A stretch of DNA of 64,000 bases from the NCBI GenBank assembly GCA_958496175.1, contig OY292279.1:10850001-10914000 (forward strand). Reading direction: 5' to 3'. The stretch comes from Sisyra terminalis (lineage: Eukaryota > Arthropoda > Insecta > Neuroptera > Sisyridae). Position numbers and translations under genes: made by a program. Position 1 is the first letter of the stretch, and each line of letters begins with the position of its first letter. Of this stretch, positions 1 through 11,439 are shown piece after piece. The notes under the pieces were generated by a model that searched no databases, had not been told where the DNA came from, and was given only the letters and a program-made list of their open reading frames with translations.

Positions 1-100
1 TTAGTCCTAAACGTTCTTGGTTTCTTCCCCTAAAGAAGAAATTTGGATAAAATGAAGTAGCGAATATAAAGGCCCAAGTGAGGATTTTGTCGTTTTCAAG

Positions 101-265
101 CAAGATTTATAAAATACACAGGTGGCCTCATGATGGCTACGTGATGGATACGTGACGTATCCAGAAGAAATTTGTACATATCTTCAGACTGATCAATTTC
201 AAAATTCTTCGTATGACGTCATTTTTTTTCTCTAATGGAGCAACCTGTGTAATTTACAAACCTTG
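101..265 (+). mobile_element. MITE, 9-bp target duplication (copy A)
   Basis: This 165-bp element has terminal inverted repeats, CAAGATTTATAAAATACACA at the left end and the complement of CAAGGTTTGTAAATTACACA at the right. It is flanked by a perfect 9-bp direct repeat, GTTTTCAAG, at 92-100 and 266-274. A related copy in opposite orientation lies at 57366-57520 and has its own 9-bp duplication. There is no coding capacity. A 9-bp duplication fits Mutator-like or Merlin-like transposases, but no transposase is visible, so the superfamily is inference. Confidence 0.9.
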
Positions 266-274
266 GTTTTCAAG

Positions 275-1490
275 TGCTTTTCAATGATTCCTTCTGGTGC
301 ACCTGAAGATGCTAAACTCCACCCTTTTATTGACCCAAACTAGACAAAAACCGAAGTCCATCTCCCAAACGCCTCAAAAATTTGTAACAAAACCTAAATA
401 TTTTAATTTTGAGCAATAAAAATTGTCTGCTTTTTATCTTTACACGAAAAACTTGAGTAGTCTGCTAATGTTATAAAAGCATTACATCCACTTTATCATG
501 AATTTATGACAATTTATTAAAATAAATTCCATATTTTTTTTTTGTGCAGATATATTTGTAAAGTGTTAAAAAATATAAAAGATTTCATTCTTGTGGGAAT
601 ATACTTATAGCGATTAGCTGTGTGTATGTTGTGGAATAAAACGACGTCTGGTCGGCGCCGAAACGCACCACGTCCAACGAATGATCTAAATTTAGATTCA
701 CATCGCCACAAATTCACACATACCTTGGTATCGAAATGTATATATGTGCACACATAATATGTGAAGAGGCAAAACAGAAAGCTAAACATAAATATTTCCC
801 TCTTTAAATCCAACACAACAACGCATATTATTGTCGACTCTATACAGCAGCTTTAAGTCTTCGTCTCGTCCGTGGACGATTGAGTGTGGTTTTCCACCAG
901 CTGAACAAATTTTTCTTTTTATTTTCATTTTATTATGTGGAAATAGAAAAGCATATAGACATTCTTCGGCCGAATACAAATTGAACGAATCCAATCGAAT
1001 CCAACTACTGTTGCCACTTTTTAAAGACCATTCTAGATGGATATTTTTATCAGAAAAAATCAATTTAACTATATTTTTTATTGCCAAAATAATTACTTGT
1101 AGTTTTTAAGTAAACCCAAGGGTATGTTCCATACGAAATAAGCGCCACACTTAGGCCAGGGTACTCATTTAAATTGGGTCAATGGATAAAGTTGGTACTT
1201 TGCTCTAGAATTGGGCCAACAACTTTGATCGATGTAATATCGATGTAAAAGTTTCAATATTGTATATTAATTTAACGAAAAGTATACCCTCATATTTTCA
1301 GGAGTACAGGAATAGATTGACGAAGGGGAAAAGAAGTAAATGTTGCATTTTATACCACAAGTTAGCCTCAATAATAGTATTAAATTTACTTTACTTGATG
1401 GGAAATACCACGGAGTATAGATAGAGTATAGTTTGTTATTGTTAGAAACTGTAAATTCCAATTTAGTGTACGATGTGAAATTTTACGGAT
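275..1490. other. Gene-poor A+T-rich DNA
   Basis: No gene is seen. The short reading frames on both strands around 517-1110 overlap each other, match no family I recognise and lack a credible splice context. A slightly GC-richer patch near 640-690 has no visible feature. Confidence 0.6.
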
Positions 1491-1499
1491 GTTATGGAG

Positions 1500-1745
1500 G
1501 TATATCAAAATACTACCAGACAACTAAAAATTTAGTAAAATGTTCCTTATTTACTGCTAAAGTACCTATGAAAATTTTAAAGTAATTCACTAAGTCGTTA
1601 AAAAGGTATATCAATTTAAAAGTACTATGATATTATACGTAATCTTATGGAAATTCGGTAATCGAATAGACTTTGATTTTTATAAAAAAAAATGCTACTA
1701 GGCATTCCAAACTTTCAAAATATGTAGTTTAAGCTATCGGTAAGT
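1500..1745 (+). repeat. Dispersed repeat, about 240 bp (copy 1)
   Basis: This stretch, starting near CTACCAGACAACTAAAAATT and ending near CAAAATATGTAGTTTA, is clearly similar over its whole length to 36498-36735 in the same orientation. No terminal inverted repeat or target duplication is evident. It is non-coding and probably an old repetitive element. Confidence 0.8.
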
Positions 1746-1953
1746 AATTTTTAAAATCTTACATAAGTAGATTAAAACATTTGCATTTTTATGGAAATTA
1801 AAACTTTTTGAATAAAACTTTAGATATAGGATATTATTATCAATAAATTTTGTCAATAATTGATATATTGAAAACGCTTAAATTTGTCTACTTCATTTCA
1901 AAATTAGAAGCTTTATAACTAATTTTAGAATAAATTAAATTTCATTTTTTCTT

Positions 1954-2286
1954 CTACTTTTTGATGGCATACCATTGAAAAAATAAAACATTATTTTTTT
2001 GTCTTTTCAGTGATTCCTCATATCTCTGCATCTTTTCCATAGATTCTGAACTCTGAAAAAAAATTAGTAAATAAATAACTAAAGAAATGAGAAATACCAC
2101 GTGTTTACATTTTTAAATTACCTGAAATGTGTTTGCAACACTGCAATTATTCTTCATGATGAATTCCTCTGGAACATTGTCCCTTCTTCTTACGAAATAC
2201 GCAACGGGATAAGAAGTTGAAATAAACAATTTAATTCCCGTATTTGGTCCTTTATATTGGCAATTTCCATTGCTTTCTTTTTCATA
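1954..2286 (-). CDS. Last two exons of an unrecognised minus-strand gene
   Basis: On the minus strand, a 165-nt open exon (2286-2122) follows an AG acceptor and ends CAG|GTAATT. A 99-nt exon (2052-1954) follows a TTTTTTTCAG acceptor and ends in TAG. Joined, they give an 87-residue C-terminus in one uninterrupted frame, with two cysteines, a basic VRRR run and a charged helical tail containing EKMQRYEESLKR. Unit 2 has the same 165-nt exon with an in-frame stop, so unit 1 is the better-preserved copy. I do not recognise the family. Upstream exons probably lie in 3.4-4.0 kb but cannot be joined with confidence. It could be a partially decayed gene. Confidence 0.4.
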
Positions 2287-2415
2287 CTTAAAATATGAAC
2301 CAAGAATTATTTACTAAATACCAAGTATTTCCAAGTAGTTGAAATTTCTCTCAAAAATAATCAATTGCCAAAGTAAAATATTAACAAAATATTAAAGTTA
2401 ATTTAAATTTACAAT

Positions 2416-2460
2416 GAGCAAGAAGCTCGTATTTTGCCTCCCAACCACCTACCGAGCTTT
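2416..2460. other. Conserved GC-rich island with hairpin, block 1
   Basis: A 4-bp stem with a 5-nt loop (GAGC-AAGAA-GCTC, 2416-2428) is followed 8 nt later by CCTCCCAACCACCTACCGAG. On the minus strand the latter is a G-rich tract with four closely spaced G runs, able in principle to form a two-tetrad quadruplex. The same architecture recurs at 2675-2717, 6561-6602 and 6822-6864. It stands out sharply from its very A+T-rich surroundings. Confidence 0.7.
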
Positions 2461-2674
2461 AATTTATCTTTAAAAAAATTTAATGTAAAATTTTAAACAA
2501 AAATAAAAGTTCTTTTATCAAACTAAGTAACATATAAATATCAAAAGTGACCAAAGATACATAGAACTGAATAATTTTTCAATCAATTTGCAGCCAAAGT
2601 TAAAAGTTAAATACAATTGTGTTTTCGAAAAAAATCAATTATAAACTAAACGCCAAATATTTTTAAACATTTTC

Positions 2675-2717
2675 GGGCAGAAGGCCCAAAAATGAACCTC
2701 CCAACCACCCACCGAGC
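2675..2717. other. Conserved GC-rich island with hairpin, block 2
   Basis: The stem here is GGGC-AGAAG-GCCC (2675-2687), followed 9 nt later by CCTCCCAACCACCCACCGAG. Compared with block 1, one stem pair has changed from A-T to G-C on both sides, a compensatory change that keeps the hairpin. The minus strand also reads as a short open frame beginning ATGCTCGGTGGGTGGTTGG, so a coding explanation is an alternative. Confidence 0.7.
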
Positions 2718-3284
2718 ATTTAATTATTAACACTTGTTTTAGAAAATATAAAGTACATTAAATGATTGTTATTGAAAATAAGATTACAACTTTTATACAA
2801 AGATAATTAGTGTTTCATTATAATCGTGAACAAAAAAATTGTGATACCTTTTATTTCAAATTAACTTTTTCAACAATTTTATGAACAAAAATTAATTCTA
2901 TTATGAGGCATTATCTCTTGGAAAAATTAAAAAAAAAAAATTCTTATTCATAGTATTAAGAACAAATATTTAATGGGCTTATTAATTGAAACCGGTTATA
3001 AGCCAATATTCTATTATGTTACGTTAATTCTATTTGAAAAACATTTAATTCCTCTTTAAGAATATAATTTGATATAATGAAATTTCGCAGTTAATGTTAG
3101 ATTGAAACAATTTTAAGGATTTAATTATTCTTTGGTATTAGACAAGAGAGATTGATTTTACAAATTTTTGATAGTTTTTACTTTCCACTATCCATTGTAC
3201 TTCGGATATTTGGTTTTATATCTAAATTTTGAAATAATTTCTTGAATTTTTAGGTAATGGAAAATATATCGTACATTCGTGGTT

Positions 3285-3960
3285 TCTACACTAAAAGAGT
3301 ATTATATGTCCCTGATTTGATTTAGCAGAGAAAAATCCATTTTTCTTCGTCTTTTTAATCGTAACATTGTTGCAGTTGTATGGTTTTTAATATGGGTATC
3401 ACTCATAGTGTTGTGAATATCTTCACTGCTTCATTGGTTATATCCTTTTGCTGCAAATCTCGAATCCACGAGATATTCCTCCCCTTTTATTCCACGGATC
3501 AGAAATCACCTACGGTTCCTTTTCCTTTAAAGTCGTCCTTGTAAATTACTTTGTCCATGGTATTGTGTTGCATGAATATGTTCGAAAAATCCAAAAATTC
3601 ATCCATACGCTAGTGAAAAGAAACTTTAGTAGAACTTGACTTCTTTTATGATAGAAACATTTGCTATTCTAGCCATCCATAAGATCGGCAGCTTTCTCCT
3701 GGAAACTCATATTTCAAAAATATCAATTCGTCCCGAACTAGCTGCACGAATAGTTTAAGTCTCCGAAGGGTTGAAGGCAATAGGAAAAGTTACCATTGTA
3801 GACAATCAGTTTTTAAAGTCTTCTCTTACATCGTTATCTTTCTATAATTTGAATAATTATGGATCGGTAAATCGAACAATTTTGATAGGTCATCAAATAA
3901 AGTATTCCTTAGTCAACTCTTCAAGTTCGTTCCCATCTATTCCAAGCTTTTGCCAGTAAT
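3285..3960 (-). pseudogene. Exon-like block conserved between array units
   Basis: This 0.7-kb block is strongly conserved with 7415-8123. On the minus strand it holds fragmentary coding-like stretches. One runs from an acceptor TTTCTTTTCACTAG into MDEFLDFSNIFMQHNTMDK and ends near a GTGATT donor. Others include NELEELTKEYF and DDLSKLFDLP. Frames are interrupted in both units. The DDLxxLFD motif vaguely recalls a widespread uncharacterised arthropod protein family, but that is weak. Plus-strand ORFs here are about 60 codons and look incidental. Confidence 0.3.
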
Positions 3961-4029
3961 TACAAGTACTATTTTAAATCTACTATCGCAAAAAAATCAA
4001 TTCTGGTGGCTATTAAAACTTAAGACTAA

Positions 4030-4900
4030 ATCAGTTTCTTGAGTTCATTCGCCAAGCTTTCGAGCTTTCACTTAAAGATTTTCATAGTTGTCGCTACTTG
4101 AACTCAATTTCCGTCAATTTTTTGAGTTCGTTCGCTGTGCTTTCGATATGCCACTATTGTAATTTTGGTATCAAATTTGCTACTTGACCTCAAAACTTGA
4201 TCAGTATCATTTTTAAGTTCCCATTAAATTTAAAATTTTGCTAAAATTTTTAAGCATTCCTTGCAATTACTACCACAATAGAGCCAACAGATTTGCTACT
4301 TGAACTCAATAATCCGTCAATTTTTCGAGTTCGTTCGCATTTCTTTCGAGTTTTTAATGCAAAAGAATCTTAAAGTCGCTATTAAACTTAAATAATCAGT
4401 TTCTTGAGTTCTTTTGCTAGACTTTCGATTGTTTACTATCGCATTTTTATTATTATTGTTGCTACTGGAACTCAATATCCGTCAATTGTTTGAGTTCTTT
4501 CGCAGTGCTTTCGAATTTTTTCCATTGTAATTTTGATAACATAATTGCTAATTGAACTCAATATTCCGTCAGTTAAGTGGTTCGCATTAATTAAGATCTA
4601 TTGCTAATTTTTTTAAGTACTTATTAAATTTTCTACCCCAAAAGGCTCATTTGGTGTGCTTTTTGGAATTAATATTCCATCAATTTTTCGAATTCGTTTA
4701 CTACAGTGCTTTCGAGTTTGTTTAGTTACTGTCAAGTAAATAAGATCATTCGCTTTACGTTCGACTTTATACTATCGCATTTTTATCATGAACTCAATTA
4801 ATACTGATTTAAATTCTTAAGTTTGTTCGCATTAGTTTTCGATCTTTTGCCAGAGATTTTAAGTACTTACTTAATTTACTATCGCAAAAAGCTATCAAAA
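4030..4900. repeat. Degenerate minisatellite in unit 1
   Basis: Imperfect repeats share the core GTCAATTTTTTGAGTTCGTT followed by CGC and TGCTTTCGA. Cores fall near 4041, 4127, 4328, 4407, 4494, 4690 and 4832, so the basic period is about 80-90 bp with some doubled spacings. Read on the minus strand, many copies encode variants of ANELKKLT, resembling NELEELT in the adjacent exon-like block. The array may have grown from an exon fragment. Confidence 0.75.
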
Positions 4901-5307
4901 TATTAAGCCTGCATTTCATTTTAATACTTTATCGATTTCATGTATTGGGTGTCTTTAAATATTTATCTATTTTGAATATTGATAAGTCCTCCTAAGAGCA
5001 GTAATTACATTTAAATTAGCGGTCAAGTTTTGTTAAACTATTTCATGATTCTATATTACATATTTTCTCCGGAGTAATTGAATGATTAATCTTTATCTAT
5101 ACCTACGTTCTGTCTTTCGGTTATTACCATTACATTTTTATCAAAGGGGTCAATTGAAATTTATAATTCCTCAACTTCCCGTGGATCTTAGCCAGTGAAA
5201 ATATCGAAGTGATCCGATATCACTGAATCTTTCTACCTTTAACTTTTTTCTTCATATTCTTTGTTATCATTTTTTTATCATCAACTTAGATCAAGGCATT
5301 TAATTAT

Positions 5308-5443
5308 CCTTGTTTAAAAAAGGTATTTAAAGGCATTTTGAGATCATTACATTAAAAATACTTGTAATAACTTTAATCGCCTTTTAACGGGTTTTATGGG
5401 ATTTTTGAACATTTAAAATGCCTTTAAATACCATTTTAACAGG
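5308..5443. mobile_element. MITE of the AAAAAGGCATTTAAAGGC family
   Basis: The element starts CCTTGTTTAAAAAAGG and ends TTTTAACAGG. Its long imperfect inverted repeats are built from a (T)TTAAAGGCATTTT core. Related copies are at 17643-17754, 18588-18710 and 25475-25602, with half copies at 16645-16688 and 47400-47455. It is non-coding. No clear target duplication is visible, so the superfamily is unassigned. Confidence 0.7.
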
Positions 5444-6104
5444 ATTTCTTAAATTTAAATAGCTCTATTTGTTGTCTTTTTCAAATTCTATCAATTTCAG
5501 CTTTAAATGGTAAAATCTATCAAAAATTTCTTGTCAAAGTATAATTGTAAAAGGGCAATTAAAATATTATTCAGTAAATCATTCATTCGCATATAAGAAA
5601 GCCTCTAAACTTTAAATATTGTAGAATTTCAAAACCAATTTCAATATTATCAGAGATTTACTATAATAGTCCATTGTTAAATTAGAAAAAAAAATGCCTA
5701 CTATTTAATAAAAGTAATTCATTCTTTGTTTAAAAATTGTTAAACGAAAATTAATTTATAATAATTAGGTATTACTTCAATTACTTATTATTTATATTAC
5801 TAATAAGATTATTATGAACCATAGTTGTATGTATGCATAAAAGTTAAATGATTATTACAGATAAAAATTTATGCTTTTAAAAATGATTGAAAGACTATAC
5901 ATTTCTACATAAATAAATTAATAAGTTTGCATTTTTATGGCAATTAATCCTTTTTGAAAGTAACTTAAAATAGATAAATAAGATACAATTATATATAAAT
6001 TATGTCGATAATAAATAAAATAAAAACGCTTAAATTTGTCTTCTGCAGTCCAAAATTAGAAGCTTTATAACTAATTTCAGAATAAATTGAATTTCATTTT
6101 CTCT

Positions 6105-6437
6105 TCTATTTTCTGATAGTATACCATTGAATAAAAAAAACATTTTTTTTTCGCTTTTCAGTGATTCCTCATATCTCTCCATCTTTTCCGTCGATTCTGA
6201 ACTCTAAAAAGAAAATAGTGAATAAATAAATAAAAAAATTAAAAATACCACGTGTTTACATTTTTAATTTACCTGAAATGTGTTTGCAACACAGCAATTA
6301 TTCTTCATGATGAATATCTCTGGAACATAGTTCTTTTTTCTTACGAAATACGCAACGGGATAAGAAGTTGAAAGAAACAATATAATTCCCATATTTGGTC
6401 ATTTATATTGGCAATTACTTTTGATTTTTTTTTCATA
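6105..6437 (-). pseudogene. Disrupted paralogue of the 1954-2286 exons
   Basis: The first exon (6437-6273) has exactly the same 165-nt length and splice borders as in unit 1, but carries an in-frame TGA about one quarter of the way in and several non-synonymous changes. The second exon begins at 6203 after a TTTTTAG acceptor. It keeps SSESTEKMERYEESLK but loses the unit-1 stop through small indels. This copy is probably non-functional. Confidence 0.5.
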
Positions 6438-6560
6438 CTTTAAATAATATCAGTATCAAGATTTATTTAGTAAACACCAAGTATTTCCAAGTGGTTGAAA
6501 TTTCTCTCAAGAATAATCAATTGCCATAGTAAAATATTGAAGTTAAATTGAATTTACAAT

Positions 6561-6602
6561 GAGCAAGAAGCTCGTATTTTGCCTCCCAACCACCCACCGA
6601 GC
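6561..6602. other. GC-rich island with hairpin, unit 2 block 1
   Basis: The stem GAGC-AAGAA-GCTC is at 6561-6573, with the CCTCCCAACCACCCACCGAG tract starting at 6582. It is nearly identical to 2416-2460. Confidence 0.7.
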
Positions 6603-6821
6603 TTTAATTTATCTTTACAAAAATTTAATATAAAATTTTAAACAATAGTAAAAGTTCTTTTATTAAATTAAATAATATATAAGTATCAAAAGTGTTCAAA
6701 AAGATACATTGAACTGAATAATTTTTCAATCAATTTGCAGCCAAAGTTAAAAGTTAAATACAATTGTGTTTTCGAAAAAATTCAATTATAAACTAAACGT
6801 CAAATATTTTTAAACATTTTC

Positions 6822-6864
6822 GGGCTGAAGGCCCAAAAATGAACCTCCCAACCACCCACCGAGC
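6822..6864. other. GC-rich island with hairpin, unit 2 block 2
   Basis: The stem GGGC-TGAAG-GCCC is at 6822-6834. The loop differs by one base from unit 1 while the stem is intact. The CCTCCCAACCACCCACCGAG tract starts at 6844. Confidence 0.7.
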
Positions 6865-7414
6865 ATTTAATTATTAACACTTGCTTTAGAAAATATAAAG
6901 TACATTAAGTGATTGTTATTGAAAATAAGATTACAACTTTTATTCAAAGATAATCATTGTTTCATTATAATCTTAAAAAAAATTGTGATACCTTTTATTC
7001 AAATTAACTTTTTCAACAATTTTATTAACAAAAATGAATCCTATTATGAGGCATTATCTTATTGAAAAATTTAAAAAAAAAAATCTTATTCATAGTATTA
7101 AGAACAGATATTTAATGGGCTTACTAATTGAAACCGGTTATAAGCCAATATTCTATTATGTTACGTTAATTCTATTTGAAAAGCATCTATTCCTCTTTAA
7201 AAATATAATTTGATATAATGCCATTTCACAATTAATAATAAATTGATTCAATTTTAAAAACCAATTTTTTATTTGGTATTTGACAAAAGAGATTTAATTT
7301 CAAAAAACTTTTGATAGTTTTTACTTTCCACTATCGGTATTTCGGATATTTGGTATTACTGTATCTACATTTAGAAATAATTTCTTGAATTTTTAGGTAA
7401 TGGAAAATATATCG

Positions 7415-8123
7415 TACATTCGTGGTTTCTACACTAAAAGAGTATTATATGTCCCTGATTTGATTTATCAGAGAAAAATCCAGAGCTTCATTTTCCGTCG
7501 TCTTTTTAATCGTAACATTGTTGCAGTTGTATGGTTTTTAATATGGTTATCACTCATAGTGTTGTAAATGTCTTGGCTTCTTCATTAATTATATCCTTTT
7601 GCTTTTGCAAATCTTGAATCCACGAGATATTCCTCCACTTTTATTTCACGGATCAGAAATCACCTACGGTTCCTTTTGTTTTAAAGTCATCCTTGTAAAT
7701 TACTTTTTCCATGGTATTGTGTTGCATGAATATGTTCGAAAAATCCAAAAATTCATCCATACGCTAGTGAAAAGAAACTTTAGTAGAACTTGACTTCTTT
7801 TATGATAGAAACATTGGCTATTCTAGCCATCCATAAGATCGGCTGCATTCTCCTGGGAACTCATATTTTAGAGACATCAATTCGTCCCGAATTAGCTGCA
7901 CGAATAGTTAATACGAATAAAAGTCTCCGAAGTGTTGAAGACAATAGGAAAAGCTAACATTTTAACCAATCAGTTTTTAGTGGCTTCTCTTACATCGTTA
8001 TCTTTCTATAATTTGAATAGTTATGGTTCGGTAAATCGAATAATTTTGATAGGCCATCAAATAAAGTATTCCTTAGTCAACTCTTCAAGTTCGTTCCCAT
8101 CTATTCCAAGCTTTTGCCAGTAA
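7415..8123 (-). pseudogene. Exon-like block, unit 2
   Basis: This is the counterpart of 3285-3960. The MDEFLDFSNIFMQHNTM stretch differs by few changes, and ADLMDG is preserved with a synonymous GCT/GCA difference just before it. This suggests past protein-level selection on the minus strand. Stops and frameshifts are shared by both units, so the damage predates duplication or the exon model is wrong. Confidence 0.3.
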
Positions 8124-8189
8124 TTACAAGTACCATTTTAAATCTACAATCGCAAAAGAATCAATTCTGTTTGCTATTAAAACTTAAGA

Positions 8190-9400
8190 CTACATCAGTT
8201 TCTTGAGTTCGTTCGCCATGATTTCGAGCATTTACTTAAAGATTTTCGTAGTTGTCGCTACTTGAACTTAGTTTCCGTCAATTTTTTGAGTTCGTTCGCT
8301 ATGCTTTCGATTTGTCATTATTGTAATTTTGTTATCAAATTTGCTACTTGACCTCAAAACTTGATCAGTATCATTTTTAATTTCTCATTAAATTTTAAAT
8401 TTTGCCAAAATTTTTAAGCACTCCGTATAATTACCACCATAATAAAGCCAAGAAGTTTGCTACTTGAACTCAATATTCCGTCAATTTTTCGAGTTCGTTC
8501 GCATTGTTTTCGTGTTTTTTTGCAAAAAGATCTTAAAGTCGCTATTAAACTTAAAACATCAGTTTCTTGAGTTCTTTTAGTACACTCTCGAGCTTTTACT
8601 ATCGCATTTTTGTTACGGTTGCTACTTGAACTCAGTATCCGTCAATTGTTTGAATTCTTTCGCAGTGCTTTCGAATTTTTTCCATTGAAATTTTGATATC
8701 AAATTTGCTACTTGAACTCAATATTCCGTCAGCTTCTTAAGTGATTCGCATTAAGGTCTGTTGCGTTTTATTTAAGTCTTTAATTAATATTCTACCTCAA
8801 AAATTTCATTAGATATGCTTTTTGAACTCAATATTCCGTCAATTTTTCGAGTTCGTTAGCATTGTTTTTGAACTTTTTGCAAAAGACTCTTAAAGTTGCT
8901 ATTATACTTAATACATTGAGTTTCTTGAGTTCGTTCGCAGTGCTTTCGAGATATTACTATCGCATTTTTTATTATTACAATCGCTACTGGAACTCAGTGT
9001 CCGTCAATTGTTTGAGTTCTTTCGCTTTGCTTTCGAATTTTTGCCATTGAAATTCTGATATCAAAATCTCTACTTGAACTCAATAGTCCGTCAGTTAAGT
9101 GGTTCGCATTAATTAAGATCTATTGCTAATTTTTTTAAGTACTTATTAAATATTCTACCCCAAAAGGCACATTTGGTGTACTTTTTGGAATCAATATTCC
9201 ATCAATTTTTCGAGATCGTTTACTACAGTGCTTTCGAGCTTGTTTCGTTACTGTCAAGTTAATGAGATCGTTCGCATTACATTCGAGTTTATACTATCGC
9301 ATTTTTATCATGAACTCAATTAATACTGATTTAAATTCTTAAGTTTGATCGCATTAGTTTTCCATCTTTTGCCAGAGATTTTAAGTACTTAATTTACTAT
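8190..9400. repeat. Degenerate minisatellite in unit 2
   Basis: The repeat core is the same as at 4030-4900, with additional copies, for example near 8490, 8650, 8850, 8930, 9020 and 9210. The expansion relative to unit 1 shows the array gained or lost repeats after the large duplication. Confidence 0.75.
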
Positions 9401-10170
9401 CGCAAAAGCTATCAAATTTTCTTTATTTAATTTGAATACATCAACGATTTCTTGTTTTGATTCAATGTCCATTTTGGATATTAATAAGTCATCCTCAGAG
9501 TAGTATTTATAATGTTTTTTGTAAAATTGTTTCATGATTCTAATTCTGTCTCCGGAGTAATTCTATGATTCATTTTTATTGTTAGCTATTATATATTCTA
9601 CTGTTTGAATATTACCATTACATTTTCATCAATGGGGAAAATAATTGAGCTTTACAGTTCTTTAACTTCCTTTGGTCTTAACGAGGGAAAATATTGAGCT
9701 AAGAACGTTTTGCTTTGATATCCTTTGTTATAATTAATTTATCAACTTCCTAGATTTGATTTAACTAACTATTCTTATACCTTAAATTGCCTTATTTAAT
9801 GTCTTTCCCAATTTTCTCAATTACTGCTTTTAAAAGGTAAAAACTATCAAAAATTTATTGTCAGATAAAAAATTAAAAATTCATTACTTTAAATTCTAAA
9901 TATTTTTGAACATCAAATCCAATTTCAATATTATCTGAGATTTAGAATAAAAGTCCATTGTCCGATAAGAAAAATAAAATTAAAATTATCCTGTCTAGTT
10001 TTTAAGTAAGTAAATATTTTTGATCTAAAAATTGTTAAACTAAAGTTAATTTAAAATGTTTAGAGAACATTTATATTAAAATTATTAATTTTACCAATAA
10101 GATTATAATGAACCATAGTTTTATGTATGCAAAATGATTTTTAGATAATAAATTTGGTTTGCAAATTGAT

Positions 10171-11420
10171 TGAAAAACTATTTTTTATAACTTTACATAA
10201 ATAGACTAAAACATTAACAGTTTTATGGCAATTAATCCTTTTTGAAAGAAACTTAAACTAGATAATAACATAGAAATATATAAAATTAATAGATAAAAAT
10301 AAAATTAAAATCCTTAAATTTTGAATTCCAGAATCCAAAATTGGATGCTTTATTACTAAATTTTGAACCAAATTGATTCCCATGATTCCCATTCTTTCTT
10401 CTCTTTTCTGATGGAATGAACTCAGCTGGACAATATTCCTGATTTTGGAACGGAAATTTCCTAAAAACAAATAATGTTAGAGAAATTCTGAAACAATTTA
10501 TTGAAAAAAAGTAATAAGTACTTACAAATCCTCTTTCAATTATAATAAAAAAATTTAGAGTCAAACCAATGGGACAGTAAACATCTAAAAAGAAAACTAA
10601 ACAATTTGGAGTTATATCAAATATTTAGGTTTGTTATGTGTAAATTATTTAGAAATAAACCAATTATTGATGTTTTTCCTTAACATCCCAAATTATTTAC
10701 ACTGCAGTCATATAATTTTCTTGGAGTTTAAATGGTTACGATTATTTAGGAATTTTCCAACAGAATTACGGAAAAGTTTCAATTATTTCCAATCCTTGGT
10801 TTTCCATCTAAAAAATAAATTAGAAGGCTCTATGAAAAAGTTATTTTCAAATAGAAGAAAACTTTTATTGATATATCTTCACCTACCGTTTTAAACATTT
10901 GTCTCGATGCTTTCGGTTCCCAAATATTTTTCCAGCTTAATTCTTCTAACAGTATTATTTATATTCATTTGCTCTTCAAAGTCTGCAAAAATATAGGAAC
11001 TTTAGTTTTAAATTTTATTATAGGGAAAAACCGTTAACGTAACTTATGACAAATCGAAATCCGTTACAAATATCGAAGATTATTCAATTATTGTTGTTCA
11101 TTTTGTTGCCGTTAAAATGATTTTCGGAGGAATATATGAGAATAGTGATGGATGATTATTGCTAAAAATTAAATAAAGTTATTTTTTTCTATACGTTATC
11201 ATTTTTTTTGTATGATTACCAATTTAATATGAAATCAATAATCATTTCAACTTTTCATTTGATTCCTCATCAATTCCGTAACCTCCGTCTATTCCAGAAA
11301 CTAAAAAAATAAGTAAATAAGTAGTACAAAAATGAGGATTTCCATGTCTAAGATATTAATTACCTTCTTTGGTGTGATCCATTCTTCTTACTAAATACGC
11401 GACGCGACCGTGAATTTAAT
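10171..11420. repeat. Tandem array unit 3, degraded and truncated
   Basis: The stretch from about 10200 (TTTTATGGCAATTAATCC, also at 5935) to the exon-like segment at 11255-11410 is recognisably a third copy. Its minus-strand exon remnants keep only short matches (GATGAGGAATCA, GTAAGAAGAATGG). An extra insertion or divergence separates them, and the unit ends near a SINE-like piece. Confidence 0.6.
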
Positions 11421-11439
11421 TTAAGAAAAAAAAACGGAG

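Larger units (their letters stand above)
1755..5900. repeat. Tandem array unit 1 (about 4.1 kb)
   Basis: This is the first of three direct units. Collinear blocks recur in unit 2 in the same order and orientation: the two minus-strand exons (1954-2286), two GC-rich islands, an exon-like block at 3380-3960, a minisatellite at 4030-4900 and the ATTATGAACCATAGTT block near 5813. Similarity is high in the 1.9-4.0 kb part and drops after about 4.9 kb. The arrangement indicates segmental tandem duplication rather than independent transposon insertions. Confidence 0.88.
5901..10170. repeat. Tandem array unit 2 (about 4.2 kb)
   Basis: This is the second direct copy of the unit at 1755-5900, with the same order of blocks: degenerate exons at 6105-6437, GC islands at 6561 and 6822, an exon-like block at 7415-8123 and a minisatellite at 8190-9400. 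The minisatellite is longer here by several repeats. Near its end (10100) the block ATAATGAACCATAGTTTT matches the end of unit 1 at 5813. Confidence 0.88.

Noticed and set aside
3285..3330. Plus-strand TKRVLYVPDLI, reminiscent of the copia pre-integrase VLYVPDL motif
   Set aside because: The match is a single short stretch. No protease, integrase or reverse transcriptase follows in frame, so a copia origin is not supported.
3448..3959. Conserved plus-strand ORFs of about 62 codons repeated at 7599-8123
   Set aside because: They are conserved only because the whole segment is duplicated. The minus strand shows better splice-site and codon evidence, so they are not called as genes.
4030..9400. 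CRISPR-like array
   Set aside because: The repeats are degenerate, of variable spacing and tandem without unique spacers, in a eukaryotic genome. They are minisatellites.
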